From the NCBI GenBank assembly GCA_019058135.1, contig JAHLWE010000363.1:1-7229 (forward strand): a DNA stretch of 7,229 bases, read 5' to 3'. The notes beneath the pieces are model-generated. The model was not told where the DNA came from and made no database searches. It saw only the letters and a program-made list of their open reading frames with translations. Source of the stretch: Promethearchaeota archaeon (lineage in GTDB: Archaea > Asgardarchaeota > Lokiarchaeia > Sigyniarchaeales > SOKP01). Position 1 is the first letter of the stretch. Each line of letters starts with the position of its first letter. The position numbers and the translations under genes are program-made. This document shows positions 1-6,362 of the stretch, in pieces.

Positions 1-153
1 AGGGGGAGAAGGTGTTTGTACTGGGGGAGGAATCGGTGGACTTATCGGAGGCGGTATTTGAGTAGGGGCTGGTGGTGGAGGTGTGTATGGAGGTGCTCTT
101 AAAGGTTTTTGTTCCTTTTCTTCATCTTTTTCAGGGTCGTGTTCATCTGACAT
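1..153 (-). CDS. N-terminus of an acidic, proline-rich protein (truncated by the window edge)
   Basis: I read 51 codons from an ATG at 151-153 to the left edge with no stop. Residues 1-16 are strongly charged (MSDEHDPEKDEEKEQK). From residue 17 on, the sequence is dominated by proline, with short runs such as TPPPPAP, IPPPISPP and IPPPVQ. No transmembrane segment or signal peptide is visible in this part. Such a segment is expected to be disordered. In eukaryotes, polyproline tracts of this kind are ligands for profilin, SH3 or WW domains, and Asgard archaea encode profilins; a similar role here is only inference. The folded part of the protein, if any, lies outside the window, so no function can be assigned. 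An AT-rich TATA-like stretch lies about 60-75 bases upstream. The gene follows the deacetylase on the same strand, but the T-rich tracts between them argue for separate transcription. Confidence 0.6.
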   Translation of the reverse strand, partial: MSDEHDPEKDEEKEQKPLRAPPYTPPPPAPTQIPPPISPPIPPPVQTPSPP

Positions 154-210
154 TTTAAATCATTTAAATTATTTTAAAATAATTCTATAAGTAAAAAATA
201 GATAGCCATT

Positions 211-228
211 TAAATTTATATATTTATA
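211..228 (-). promoter_or_regulatory. Candidate TATA box for the proline-rich gene
   Basis: On the minus strand this reads TATAAATATATAAATTTA, preceded by a less AT-rich GCGACC stretch, and lies about 58-75 bases before the ATG at 153. With the usual archaeal TATA-to-start distance of about 25 bases, this predicts a leader of roughly 30-40 bases. The whole gap is AT-rich, so a chance match is possible. Confidence 0.35.
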
Positions 229-237
229 GGTCGCTTT

Positions 238-276
238 AAAAAAATTTAACGTATAGAGAAAAAAAAATTTAAAAAA
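238..276 (-). terminator. Oligo-T terminator cluster after the deacetylase gene
   Basis: Just past the deacetylase stop codon (294-296), the minus strand carries three T tracts: six T at 271-276, nine T at 259-267 and seven T at 238-244. No GC-rich hairpin precedes them. Archaeal RNA polymerase terminates at T-rich tracts without needing a stem-loop, so this fits a terminator for the leftward deacetylase transcript. It would also insulate the proline-rich gene downstream. Confidence 0.5.
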
Positions 277-293
277 TAGTTTGATTAAAATGA

Positions 294-1379
294 TTAAAAA
301 CAATTCCAATATTCTGATAAGTTATTCTTGATTTTTTTGATAAGTCTTTCTTGGGTATATTCAAGTATTTTTTCATCAGATTTTCTTTCATCTTCGGAAA
401 TTAAATCAGTTTCACTGTTTAGAACTTTTAATACATTATATATTGCTCGAGCCTGTTTATCTAATTCATATCCTCCTTCTAAAGTAATTAAGATTTTTCC
501 ATTGGCATAATCATCAGCTAGTGATTTAATCAGTTTTGTAAGATTTGCTGGCCCTTGGATTGTCCAGCCCATTCTTGTCAGGAGGTCAGTATGATGAGTA
601 TCAAAACCAGCAGAGATTAAGATAAATTCTGGTTTAAATTCATTTGTTATTGGAATTGCTATTTCTTTATACAACAATTGAATTATATCATCACCAGAGG
701 AAGGAGCCATAGGGAAATTGATTATATGACCCTCTCCCTTTCCTGAACCAATTTCATTAGTAAATCCGGTTCCAGGATATAGAGTTCGTCCATCTTGATG
801 AGAACTGAAAAAAAGTAATTGTCCATTTTCTGAGCCATCATAAAATATGTCTTGGGTTCCGTTTCCATGGTGGCAATCCCAATCGAAGATTGCAACTTTT
901 TTTACATTTTTTTCTCTAAAGAGATATTCCGCAGCGATTGCAATATTATTAAAAATACAAAAACCTGCGCATTTATATCTATTGGAATGATGCCCAGGTG
1001 GTCTAACAAGACCAAAAGCGCTACTAATTTCTCCCTTTAATATTTTATCAATACCAGTTAAATTTCCCCCAACTGAATATAAAGAAGATTCAAAAGTATC
1101 TCCAGAAACAACGGTGTCCATATCGATATTTTTTAAACTCTCTGTTTTTGCTGCTAAATCACTTAGTTCCTTAATTTGCTCAATTAGCCTCTCTGAATGA
1201 ACATATTTTATTTGATCAATGGTTGCCTTGCGGGGTTTAATAACTGGAAATTCTTTAGAGTTCCAAATACCCTTTTCCTCTAAAAATTTTTTCGCTACAA
1301 TAAGTCTTTTTGGCGTCTCTACATGGACTCCTACTTCATGTTTTAAATAAATCTCGTCATAAATTAATCCAACTGGCAT
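294..1379 (-). CDS. Histone deacetylase superfamily protein (class II / AcuC-like zinc deacetylase)
   Basis: Predicted zinc-dependent amidohydrolase of the arginase/deacetylase fold that removes acetyl groups from acetyl-lysine, or possibly acetyl-polyamine, in the cytoplasm. The 361 residues cover one complete catalytic domain. Visible motifs: the N-terminal YDEIYLKHEVGVH block typical of the family; RPPGHH with the His130-His131 charge-relay pair; FDWDCHHGNGTQ with zinc ligands Asp168 and His170; SAGFD with the third zinc ligand Asp260; and EGGYE with Tyr304, the transition-state tyrosine. The GHHSN, CAGFCIFNN and HHGNGTQ wording is closer to class II enzymes (HDAC6/10-like and bacterial/archaeal homologues) than to class I. 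No nuclear, membrane or ubiquitin-binding extension is present. An AGGT sequence (plus-strand 1387-1390) lies 7 bases before the ATG and may be a weak ribosome site. The gene is divergent from the GTPase gene. Substrate is unknown: archaeal histones, Alba-type chromatin proteins, acetyl-CoA synthetase (as for AcuC) and acetyl-polyamines are all possible. Confidence 0.93.
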   Translation of the reverse strand: MPVGLIYDEIYLKHEVGVHVETPKRLIVAKKFLEEKGIWNSKEFPVIKPRKATIDQIKYVHSERLIEQIKELSDLAAKTESLKNIDMDTVVSGDTFESSLYSVGGNLTGIDKILKGEISSAFGLVRPPGHHSNRYKCAGFCIFNNIAIAAEYLFREKNVKKVAIFDWDCHHGNGTQDIFYDGSENGQLLFFSSHQDGRTLYPGTGFTNEIGSGKGEGHIINFPMAPSSGDDIIQLLYKEIAIPITNEFKPEFILISAGFDTHHTDLLTRMGWTIQGPANLTKLIKSLADDYANGKILITLEGGYELDKQARAIYNVLKVLNSETDLISEDERKSDEKILEYTQERLIKKIKNNLSEYWNCF

Positions 1380-1420
1380 TTTTAAAACCTTTCAATCATT
1401 AGATGGTTTTCATTTAATTG

Positions 1421-1432
1421 AATATAAATAAT
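1421..1432 (-). promoter_or_regulatory. Candidate TATA box for the deacetylase gene
   Basis: The minus strand reads ATTATTTATATT here, 42-53 bases before the deacetylase ATG (1379). A transcription start about 25 bases downstream would give a leader of about 20 bases that includes the AGGT at 1387-1390. The match is weak evidence in such AT-rich DNA, but position and orientation fit. Confidence 0.35.
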
Positions 1433-1494
1433 TTCTAAAGGTTAAAAAGATTTGGGGATAATTCTGGATTAATTCTTTTTAGTTATTGACTTAA

Positions 1495-1509
1495 AGAAAA
1501 GTATTAAAA
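1495..1509 (+). promoter_or_regulatory. Candidate BRE/TATA element for the GTPase gene
   Basis: A purine-rich AGAAAAG followed by TATTAAAA (1502-1509) ends 26 bases before the ATG at 1536. At the usual archaeal spacing, transcription would begin at or within a few bases of the start codon, so the mRNA may be leaderless; no Shine-Dalgarno-like sequence precedes the ATG. Weak on sequence alone. Confidence 0.3.
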
Positions 1510-1535
1510 CACAAACTAATTTAATAATTACAAAG

Positions 1536-2063
1536 ATGAGTGATATTCAAGTGTTTAAATTTAAGTTTGTTATAATTGGTGAAAACGCTGTAGGAAAGAC
1601 ATCTTTAGCGAGATCTTTTGTATCTAAACAATTTGCTATGGACTATAAACCGACAATTGGTAGTAATATCTTTATGCATAATGTTTCTTTATCAGATAAT
1701 ATTAATGTTTCAGTTGCTTTATTCGACATTGCTGGTCAAGAGAAGTGGAAATGGGCAAATATAAGAGAGATCTATTATAAAGGGTCTCAAGCTGCATTTT
1801 TGGTTGGGGATGTAACAAGAGATCGTTCTTTCGATGAGTTAGCAAATTTTTGGTATCCAGATTTTATAAAATTTTGTGAGAAAAAGCCAACAATCTTACT
1901 TGCAAATAAGAGTGATTTAGAATCGAAAACGGATAAGAAGAAAATTGAAGAAGCGGCAAAAAAAATAGGAGCTATAGATATTGTTTATACTTCTGCAAAA
2001 ACGGGAGAAAATTGTGATGATGCGTTAAAAAAGCTCGTATTATATTGTATGAATCAAATTTAA
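1536..2063 (+). CDS. Ras/Rab-like small GTPase
   Basis: A single-domain GTP-binding switch protein of 175 residues, the usual length for the Ras superfamily G domain. All five nucleotide-binding boxes are present: G1/P-loop GENAVGKTS (15-23, Lys21, Thr22); G2 Thr40 in KPTIGSN; G3 DIAGQE (64-69) with Gln68 matching the catalytic Gln61 of Ras; G4 NKSD (124-127); and G5 SAK (153-155). The residue matching Ras Gly12 is Asn17, and the usual WDTAGQE is changed to FDIAGQE, both tolerated in the wider family. The protein ends soon after the G domain in CMNQI, so there is no prenylation box and no lipid-anchor tail; membrane attachment would need a partner. There is also no roadblock, LRR or other fused domain. 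Rab-like sequences of this kind are numerous in Asgard archaea and rare elsewhere among prokaryotes, which drives the lineage suggestion. Its effector is unknown. The gene is convergent with MCM, with one base between stop codons. Confidence 0.93.
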   Translation: MSDIQVFKFKFVIIGENAVGKTSLARSFVSKQFAMDYKPTIGSNIFMHNVSLSDNINVSVALFDIAGQEKWKWANIREIYYKGSQAAFLVGDVTRDRSFDELANFWYPDFIKFCEKKPTILLANKSDLESKTDKKKIEEAAKKIGAIDIVYTSAKTGENCDDALKKLVLYCMNQI

Positions 2064-2064
2064 C

Positions 2065-2748
2065 TCATTTATTACCCACAAATTTTATATATTTATTTCT
2101 AGGTTTATAAAGAGTTCCTTCTTTTACTGCTTGATCAATGGTTTCCTCTATAAATTCTCTATCTAGATCTTCTTCCATTTCAAGTATTTCTATAACATTT
2201 TCTAATTCAACTGCATTTCCATCATTTTCATTGATCATATTCTTTATTCTATCTAAGATTTTAGTTATTTTATTTATCTTTGAGCGAGTTTGTCCGGTAA
2301 AAATTCTATCGATATCAAATTTACCAGTGCTTTCATCATATCCTACATCTCGTAGGTATCTATTAAATAATTTTATAATTTCTTCTACATCTTCAATTAA
2401 AACTATATCTCTAAGAGCCATTTTTGCATATGATTCACTTAACCTAATTAAAGCTTCTAAATTTCTTGCCAATATTGATACTATTGCTTGTTCTGCATCG
2501 TATTTACCTCTTAAATCTAAATAATACTCCTTTATTTTATCTTTTGCTTCTTGTGTTAAAACTGGAAAACAATTATTGCGTGCATAATGAATATATTTTT
2601 TAAGAAGGTCATGATTTATGGGAATTAATGGTTCGTCAACATTTTGAGAGATTTGTGTAAAATCACCAGTAGCTTGTTCTAAAATGAATTCTGCCAATTG
2701 AGCGTCTTTAGCTTTATCAGGCTCATCTATAACAATAAAAATAACATC
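2065..2748 (-). CDS. mcm: MCM helicase, C-terminal part (AAA+ lid and winged helix), separated by a frameshift
   Basis: This frame is the 3' end of the MCM gene. Read from 2748 it begins DVIFIVIDEPDKAKDAQ and continues through AEFILEQ, exactly what should follow the LLSRF arginine-finger motif ending the upstream frame. It then shows the MCM lid (LLKKYIHYARNN, then ARNLEALIRLSESYAKMALR, which includes the sensor-2 arginine), a linker (DIDRIFTGQTRS) and a C-terminal winged-helix domain of about 70 residues (KINKITKILDRI to the end). There is no ATG near its beginning; a gene caller would probably start at the TTG at 2695-2697, an artefact of the frameshift since MCM homology continues upstream. 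On its own the fragment has no Walker motifs and could not act as a helicase. Joined to the upstream frame and with the intein removed, the product would be about 710 residues, a normal length for archaeal MCM. The stop TGA is one base from the convergent GTPase stop. Confidence 0.88.
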   Translation of the reverse strand, partial: DVIFIVIDEPDKAKDAQLAEFILEQATGDFTQISQNVDEPLIPINHDLLKKYIHYARNNCFPVLTQEAKDKIKEYYLDLRGKYDAEQAIVSILARNLEALIRLSESYAKMALRDIVLIEDVEEIIKLFNRYLRDVGYDESTGKFDIDRIFTGQTRSKINKITKILDRIKNMINENDGNAVELENVIEILEMEEDLDREFIEETIDQAVKEGTLYKPRNKYIKFVGNK

Positions 2749-5700
2749 AACCTTGAAAGTAATGTTGGTGGTTGTCTAATGTTCTCAGTAGGATTCTTAT
2801 ATTTATTATATCTACCCAGATAGGGATTTCCAGCAGCCATTATACCGGTTTGAGCTCTTAATGTAGCTATAATTCCTGCCTTGGCTATACTAACGGTTTG
2901 TTGAGCCATCGCCTCGTGTATTGCAGCTATATCTTTTGATTCCATTTTATCAAACTCGTCTATAGCAGCAATTCCTCCATCAGCTAATACAATTGCCCCA
3001 GCTTCAAGAGACATAGTACCTGTATCTGGATCTTTAACAACAGCTGCTGTATTATGAACAACTATACCGTTTACTATAAAGTTATGAGTTTGAGGGATAG
3101 TTAAATCATAAACAAAAGGTTCTTTAGTAGATATTTCTTCTACTTTTATTATTTCATCCCAGAAAATATCTGAATTACAGAGGGTTTTTAGAAAATTATA
3201 TTTTTTAACATAGGTTTCATGTTGTTTTTTAATAGTATTGATATAGTTTAACCAATACTTTTTTGTATGTTTTTTTAATGAATTTCCTGCTTTATTAATA
3301 AGATAATAAAAAACACCAATAGGAATACTAGGTTTTCTTCCTTTTCTCATAAAATATTCGTAGAGTTGTTCCTTTGATAATTTTGAATATTTTTGTACTA
3401 TATCAATAGTTAGATTCTCTAATAATTCTCGATATAATTGATTTCGGATTTCATAATTTAAGATCACACGATGTTTGCGCCAATCTAATTTGATTTTTTT
3501 GAGAATACTTAAAATTCTTTCACGAGACATAGTTTTCCTTAAATTTGAAGGGGATAAGGCTCCCTTACGACCAAAAAGATCTCTACTATGATAACCATAG
3601 AAATCTAATATCTTTTTTATTAATAAAGAAACTTCAGGAATATTATCAATATTTCTATGAAAGCTTTTTTCTTGATGACAATATTTTTCCAATAAAAATT
3701 TTTTTTTAGGATGATTAAAACCAATATATTTTTTGAACAAAACAAATTCTGAATAAGCACTGAATATCAATTCGTATTTTATGTTTTTACCTATAATTTT
3801 ACGTCCATCTGATAAAATTGTTATTTTTGGCTCTCTTTTACGGATAAATCCGATTATACCAAATGTTAAAAGTGCATCTTGTATAAATTGAATTAAATTC
3901 TTACTGGTTGATGAAAATCCTATGTGAGAACTTTTACTTATTGAAATCCAACCATCAGAATCAAATAACCCTCTAAGTAGACAAGATAAATATTTCTTCG
4001 GATAGAAAAAAATATCTGGATTTAAAGTGATTTTGTTTGATTTTGGAGAAGGTGAAAGACCAAATTTCGAGAGTATGTGAAATATTAAAGACGAATGAAT
4101 TCGACATTCAGCAGCTCTTTTCTCTGATTGTTTAGATATGTTGGATTTGAGACCTAATTGTTTGAAAAAGTCCATAAATTCATTTAATAAAGTTTCTTCT
4201 CTATTTGAAAAACCAATAGTAACTCCTCTATATCCATTATAGCTATTGTTTAAAGAAACACGACCATCTCCAATAATTAAACCAAGGATATAAAACCATT
4301 TTTCATCAAGATTCTTGGGAAGGATAATTGTTTGTCCCCTTTTAATTTGTAAAACCAGAATCTGTGGGAGATAACTTTTAATATCTTCATTTAAGATTGT
4401 ACAAAGCTTATTAAATTTATTAAGTGGAATACCACCTTGGTATGATGTATTTTTCCACCGATAAATAGTATTTTCATGAATTTTAAGTTTAGCTGCTAAA
4501 TCAGAATTAGAAATTTTAAACTTATATTTAATTTTCGCAATTAATTCTCTTGCAGACTGAGAGATATTTAAGATATAAATGTTTTTTGGATAATCTTTAA
4601 TAAGATTATATATTGAAGGGGGTTGTTTTGTAGAAAGAATGGGTAATATTCCAAGTGTGGCAACTCTATCTGACTTTTTTAAAGAATTAGATGGTCTCCA
4701 AACCAATCCTAATTTTTGATCAATAGATAATACTGATGTCTGCCCTGTTAACTTTAATTCTCTTCCTGTTCTTGTTGTAATTTTTACTAATTCTGGAGGA
4801 CTCTTAATTCTCCAAACTTTCGAGATTGGCTGTTTTTCAAGACTTAAATCCTTAGAGTGATATGCTTCGAGACAATTTTTACTTTCTTTATAATTGATAT
4901 TTTCATTATATTTTAAGATAGGAGCTTTTTTAAATTCCTCTTCTACTATTTGAGAAATTGGTTGAATATTATCAGAAAGAAAAACTTTACTATCTCCGGA
5001 AACGCATAAACCTACAGCTGTAGAGCCTTTACCAGATGTATATAATGCTCGGGGAGAAACATTAACAGCGGCCTTAAGAATCTCACTTTTTCCTGTTCCA
5101 GGATCTCCTACAAATAATACATGAATATCTCCTCTTCTATAAGTTCCATCAATTTTTTTTAATCTAGTACCCCCAAACAAGCATAAAGCGGTTGCCAACT
5201 TCAAATCCTCTCTTCCATATATGGATGATGCAATGGATCTGGCGATTTTCCTTTGAATATATGGTTCTGCAGCGAGTTCTTTAATTTGTTTCAGTTCTTC
5301 TGGAGTTGGATAAAAATCTTTATCCTCTTTATCTGAAGATTTAATAGAATTCACATCAATAAAAGTTCTAAATATAAGTGAGCCTTTTCCTTTAGCATTT
5401 TTTTGTGGCAACGATTTGAAAGCTCCCATTATTTTTATACGATCACCAGGACGTACTTTATCGACCAAATCTTTAATAAGAATCCCATCTACAGATCTAG
5501 GTATTCTTCCAGCTGGCAACTCTTCTGGTGTTTCTTGTAATGTTATTTTCTGCCAATCAATAAAATCAGATTTTTTAGAAATGAAAATAAAATCTTTTTG
5601 AGTATTTGCCTTACATTTTGGATTCACACAATGATTTGGCCAAATAAGTGTGTTGGATAGTTGAATTTGTGGGAATTCAGTATCGCATCTTAAACATTTA

Positions 5701-6152
5701 TAAATCGCATTTTCTAATTTTGGACGAACAGTAGAAGCGCGAAGTAAAATTCCACGAGTAAAAATTAATTTATCAATATGTTTTGATCTTAATCCTCTAA
5801 GTAAAACGAGATTAGAATCATTATCTGTTGAAATTTGAATAAAATATTCTACTTCATCCTTTAATTTGCCTCCAGGAGCGTGAAATTTTAATAAATTTTT
5901 AAAAGCCTCAATAATATCCGGGATTACATCTTCAGGATTATTTTTTAACATCTCGGCTAATGCGGGATCAAATGCATTTAGATCTTCAAATAAAAATTCA
6001 AGAATGTTTTCTCCTTCTGCGTAAATATTTGATATTTTATCTCTGTATTTAAATTCAGTTGGTTTTTCTTGGAATAACCTGAAAAAATCTTCAAACCTTT
6101 TGATTTTATTAATTGGAATACTTGGTTGAGGCTGTTTATTATTAATTGTCAT
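2727..6152 (-). CDS. mcm: MCM replicative helicase, N-terminal and ATPase part, containing an intein
   Basis: Archaeal MCM forms the hexameric 3'-5' helicase of the replication fork. This frame of 1141 codons encodes, in order: the N-terminal A domain (about 1-115); an OB fold with a zinc ribbon of pattern C-X2-C-X18-C-X4-C (Cys153, Cys156, Cys175, Cys180); the SIASSIYGREDLK block (307-318) entering the AAA+ core; Walker A GDPGTGKS (349-356); the SGKGSTAVGL motif (373-382); an intein (383-1034); then TAAVVKDP, Walker B IDEF (Asp1065, Glu1066), FDKM, sensor-1 AAGNP (Asn1109) and the arginine finger LLSR (Arg1134). After Arg1134 the frame reads LMLFLLL and hits TAG at 2727-2729, while the expected FDVIFIVIDEP is found in another frame: one base appears to be missing at about 2749-2751. 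The lid and winged helix are therefore encoded by the next open frame (2065-2748). The ATG at 6152 is supported because an upstream ATG 13 bases earlier meets a stop after two codons. A single-base sequencing or assembly error is the simplest explanation; a true mutation would destroy helicase function. Confidence 0.93.
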   Translation of the reverse strand: MTINNKQPQPSIPINKIKRFEDFFRLFQEKPTEFKYRDKISNIYAEGENILEFLFEDLNAFDPALAEMLKNNPEDVIPDIIEAFKNLLKFHAPGGKLKDEVEYFIQISTDNDSNLVLLRGLRSKHIDKLIFTRGILLRASTVRPKLENAIYKCLRCDTEFPQIQLSNTLIWPNHCVNPKCKANTQKDFIFISKKSDFIDWQKITLQETPEELPAGRIPRSVDGILIKDLVDKVRPGDRIKIMGAFKSLPQKNAKGKGSLIFRTFIDVNSIKSSDKEDKDFYPTPEELKQIKELAAEPYIQRKIARSIASSIYGREDLKLATALCLFGGTRLKKIDGTYRRGDIHVLFVGDPGTGKSEILKAAVNVSPRALYTSGKGSTAVGLCVSGDSKVFLSDNIQPISQIVEEEFKKAPILKYNENINYKESKNCLEAYHSKDLSLEKQPISKVWRIKSPPELVKITTRTGRELKLTGQTSVLSIDQKLGLVWRPSNSLKKSDRVATLGILPILSTKQPPSIYNLIKDYPKNIYILNISQSARELIAKIKYKFKISNSDLAAKLKIHENTIYRWKNTSYQGGIPLNKFNKLCTILNEDIKSYLPQILVLQIKRGQTIILPKNLDEKWFYILGLIIGDGRVSLNNSYNGYRGVTIGFSNREETLLNEFMDFFKQLGLKSNISKQSEKRAAECRIHSSLIFHILSKFGLSPSPKSNKITLNPDIFFYPKKYLSCLLRGLFDSDGWISISKSSHIGFSSTSKNLIQFIQDALLTFGIIGFIRKREPKITILSDGRKIIGKNIKYELIFSAYSEFVLFKKYIGFNHPKKKFLLEKYCHQEKSFHRNIDNIPEVSLLIKKILDFYGYHSRDLFGRKGALSPSNLRKTMSRERILSILKKIKLDWRKHRVILNYEIRNQLYRELLENLTIDIVQKYSKLSKEQLYEYFMRKGRKPSIPIGVFYYLINKAGNSLKKHTKKYWLNYINTIKKQHETYVKKYNFLKTLCNSDIFWDEIIKVEEISTKEPFVYDLTIPQTHNFIVNGIVVHNTAAVVKDPDTGTMSLEAGAIVLADGGIAAIDEFDKMESKDIAAIHEAMAQQTVSIAKAGIIATLRAQTGIMAAGNPYLGRYNKYKNPTENIRQPPTLLSRLMLFLLL
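2748..2751 (-). other. Frameshift point within the MCM gene (apparent loss of one base)
   Basis: On the minus strand the gene reads TCAAGGTTGATGTTATT. Adding one T (AGG TTT GAT) restores the family motif SRFD and the open frame continues for 227 codons to the proper C-terminus. On the plus strand this is an A run of two in CAACC where three would be expected. MCM homology is uninterrupted on both sides, so the loss is recent or is a sequencing or assembly error. Confidence 0.85.
3051..5006 (-). mobile_element. MCM intein with LAGLIDADG homing endonuclease
   Basis: An in-frame protein-splicing element of 652 residues (MCM frame 383-1034) lies between SGKGSTAVGL and TAAVVKDP, a highly conserved MCM site between Walker A and Walker B. 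Splicing signals: Cys383 begins block A (CVSGDSKVFLSD); block F is VYDLTIPQTHNF (1014-1025) with His1023; block G is NGIVVHN, giving penultimate His1033 and terminal Asn1034; the +1 residue is Thr1035. Block B (about 463-475, GRELKLTGQTSVL) has Thr472 where the conserved TxxH histidine is expected. The endonuclease is of the two-motif LAGLIDADG type: ILGLIIGDG (622-630, Asp629) and LRGLFDSDG (726-734, Asp733); both catalytic aspartates remain, so it may still cut intein-free alleles. Before the first motif is a helix-turn-helix-like stretch (about 548-568, SNSDLAAKLKIHENTIYRWKN minus its last residue). About 280 residues rich in Lys, Tyr and Leu separate the second motif from block F, longer than the minimum needed and possibly an added DNA-recognition region. 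There are no stops within the element. Unspliced MCM should lack ATPase activity. Confidence 0.93.
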
Positions 6153-6173
6153 GTATTAGCCCATTACCGTATG

Positions 6174-6194
6174 ATTATATTTTTTTATAAAATG
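6174..6194 (-). promoter_or_regulatory. Candidate TATA box for the MCM gene
   Basis: The minus strand carries ATTTTATAAAA (plus-strand 6183-6193) followed by a second AATATAAT stretch, about 22-42 bases before the MCM ATG. At normal archaeal spacing this gives a leader of about ten bases or less. Together with the 210-base gap to the upstream HEAT-repeat gene, it suggests that MCM is transcribed from its own promoter. Confidence 0.4.
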
Positions 6195-6362
6195 TCGGTA
6201 TTTTTAAATTAAAGAATTTTAGATTATAAAACAATTTATTAATTCACAGATATTATCAGTAGATTAATACTGCATTAATATATTTGAAAAATAAAATATT
6301 AAGAGATTGTAAATTTAGAGATTTATAAAATACAAGAAACAAAATTATTACTTGAAATTAAT

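Noticed and set aside
2040..2063. CMNQI at the GTPase C-terminus as a CAAX-type prenylation signal
   Set aside because: The cysteine is fifth from the end, not fourth, and the following residues do not fit the motif.
2138..2524. A plus-strand open frame of 128 codons opposite the MCM C-terminus
   Set aside because: It is the antisense image of a well-conserved MCM lid and winged helix; its product is a serine/isoleucine-rich string with no recognisable domain, as expected from reverse reading of AT-rich coding DNA. Shorter plus-strand frames at 328-510, 852-1040 and 5416-5601 are rejected for the same reason.
2745..2765. Programmed ribosomal frameshifting in MCM
   Set aside because: No X-XXY-YYZ slippery sequence or obvious downstream stem is visible at the break, and a -1 shift would replace the conserved Phe of SRFD by Val. 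A missing base explains the data more simply.
6257..6272. Short inverted repeat CAGTA-GATTAA-TACTG between the HEAT-repeat and MCM genes
   Set aside because: Five base pairs in very AT-rich DNA are easily found by chance, it is not followed by a strong T tract on the minus strand, and it is about 100 bases from the MCM start, so I do not call it an operator or terminator.
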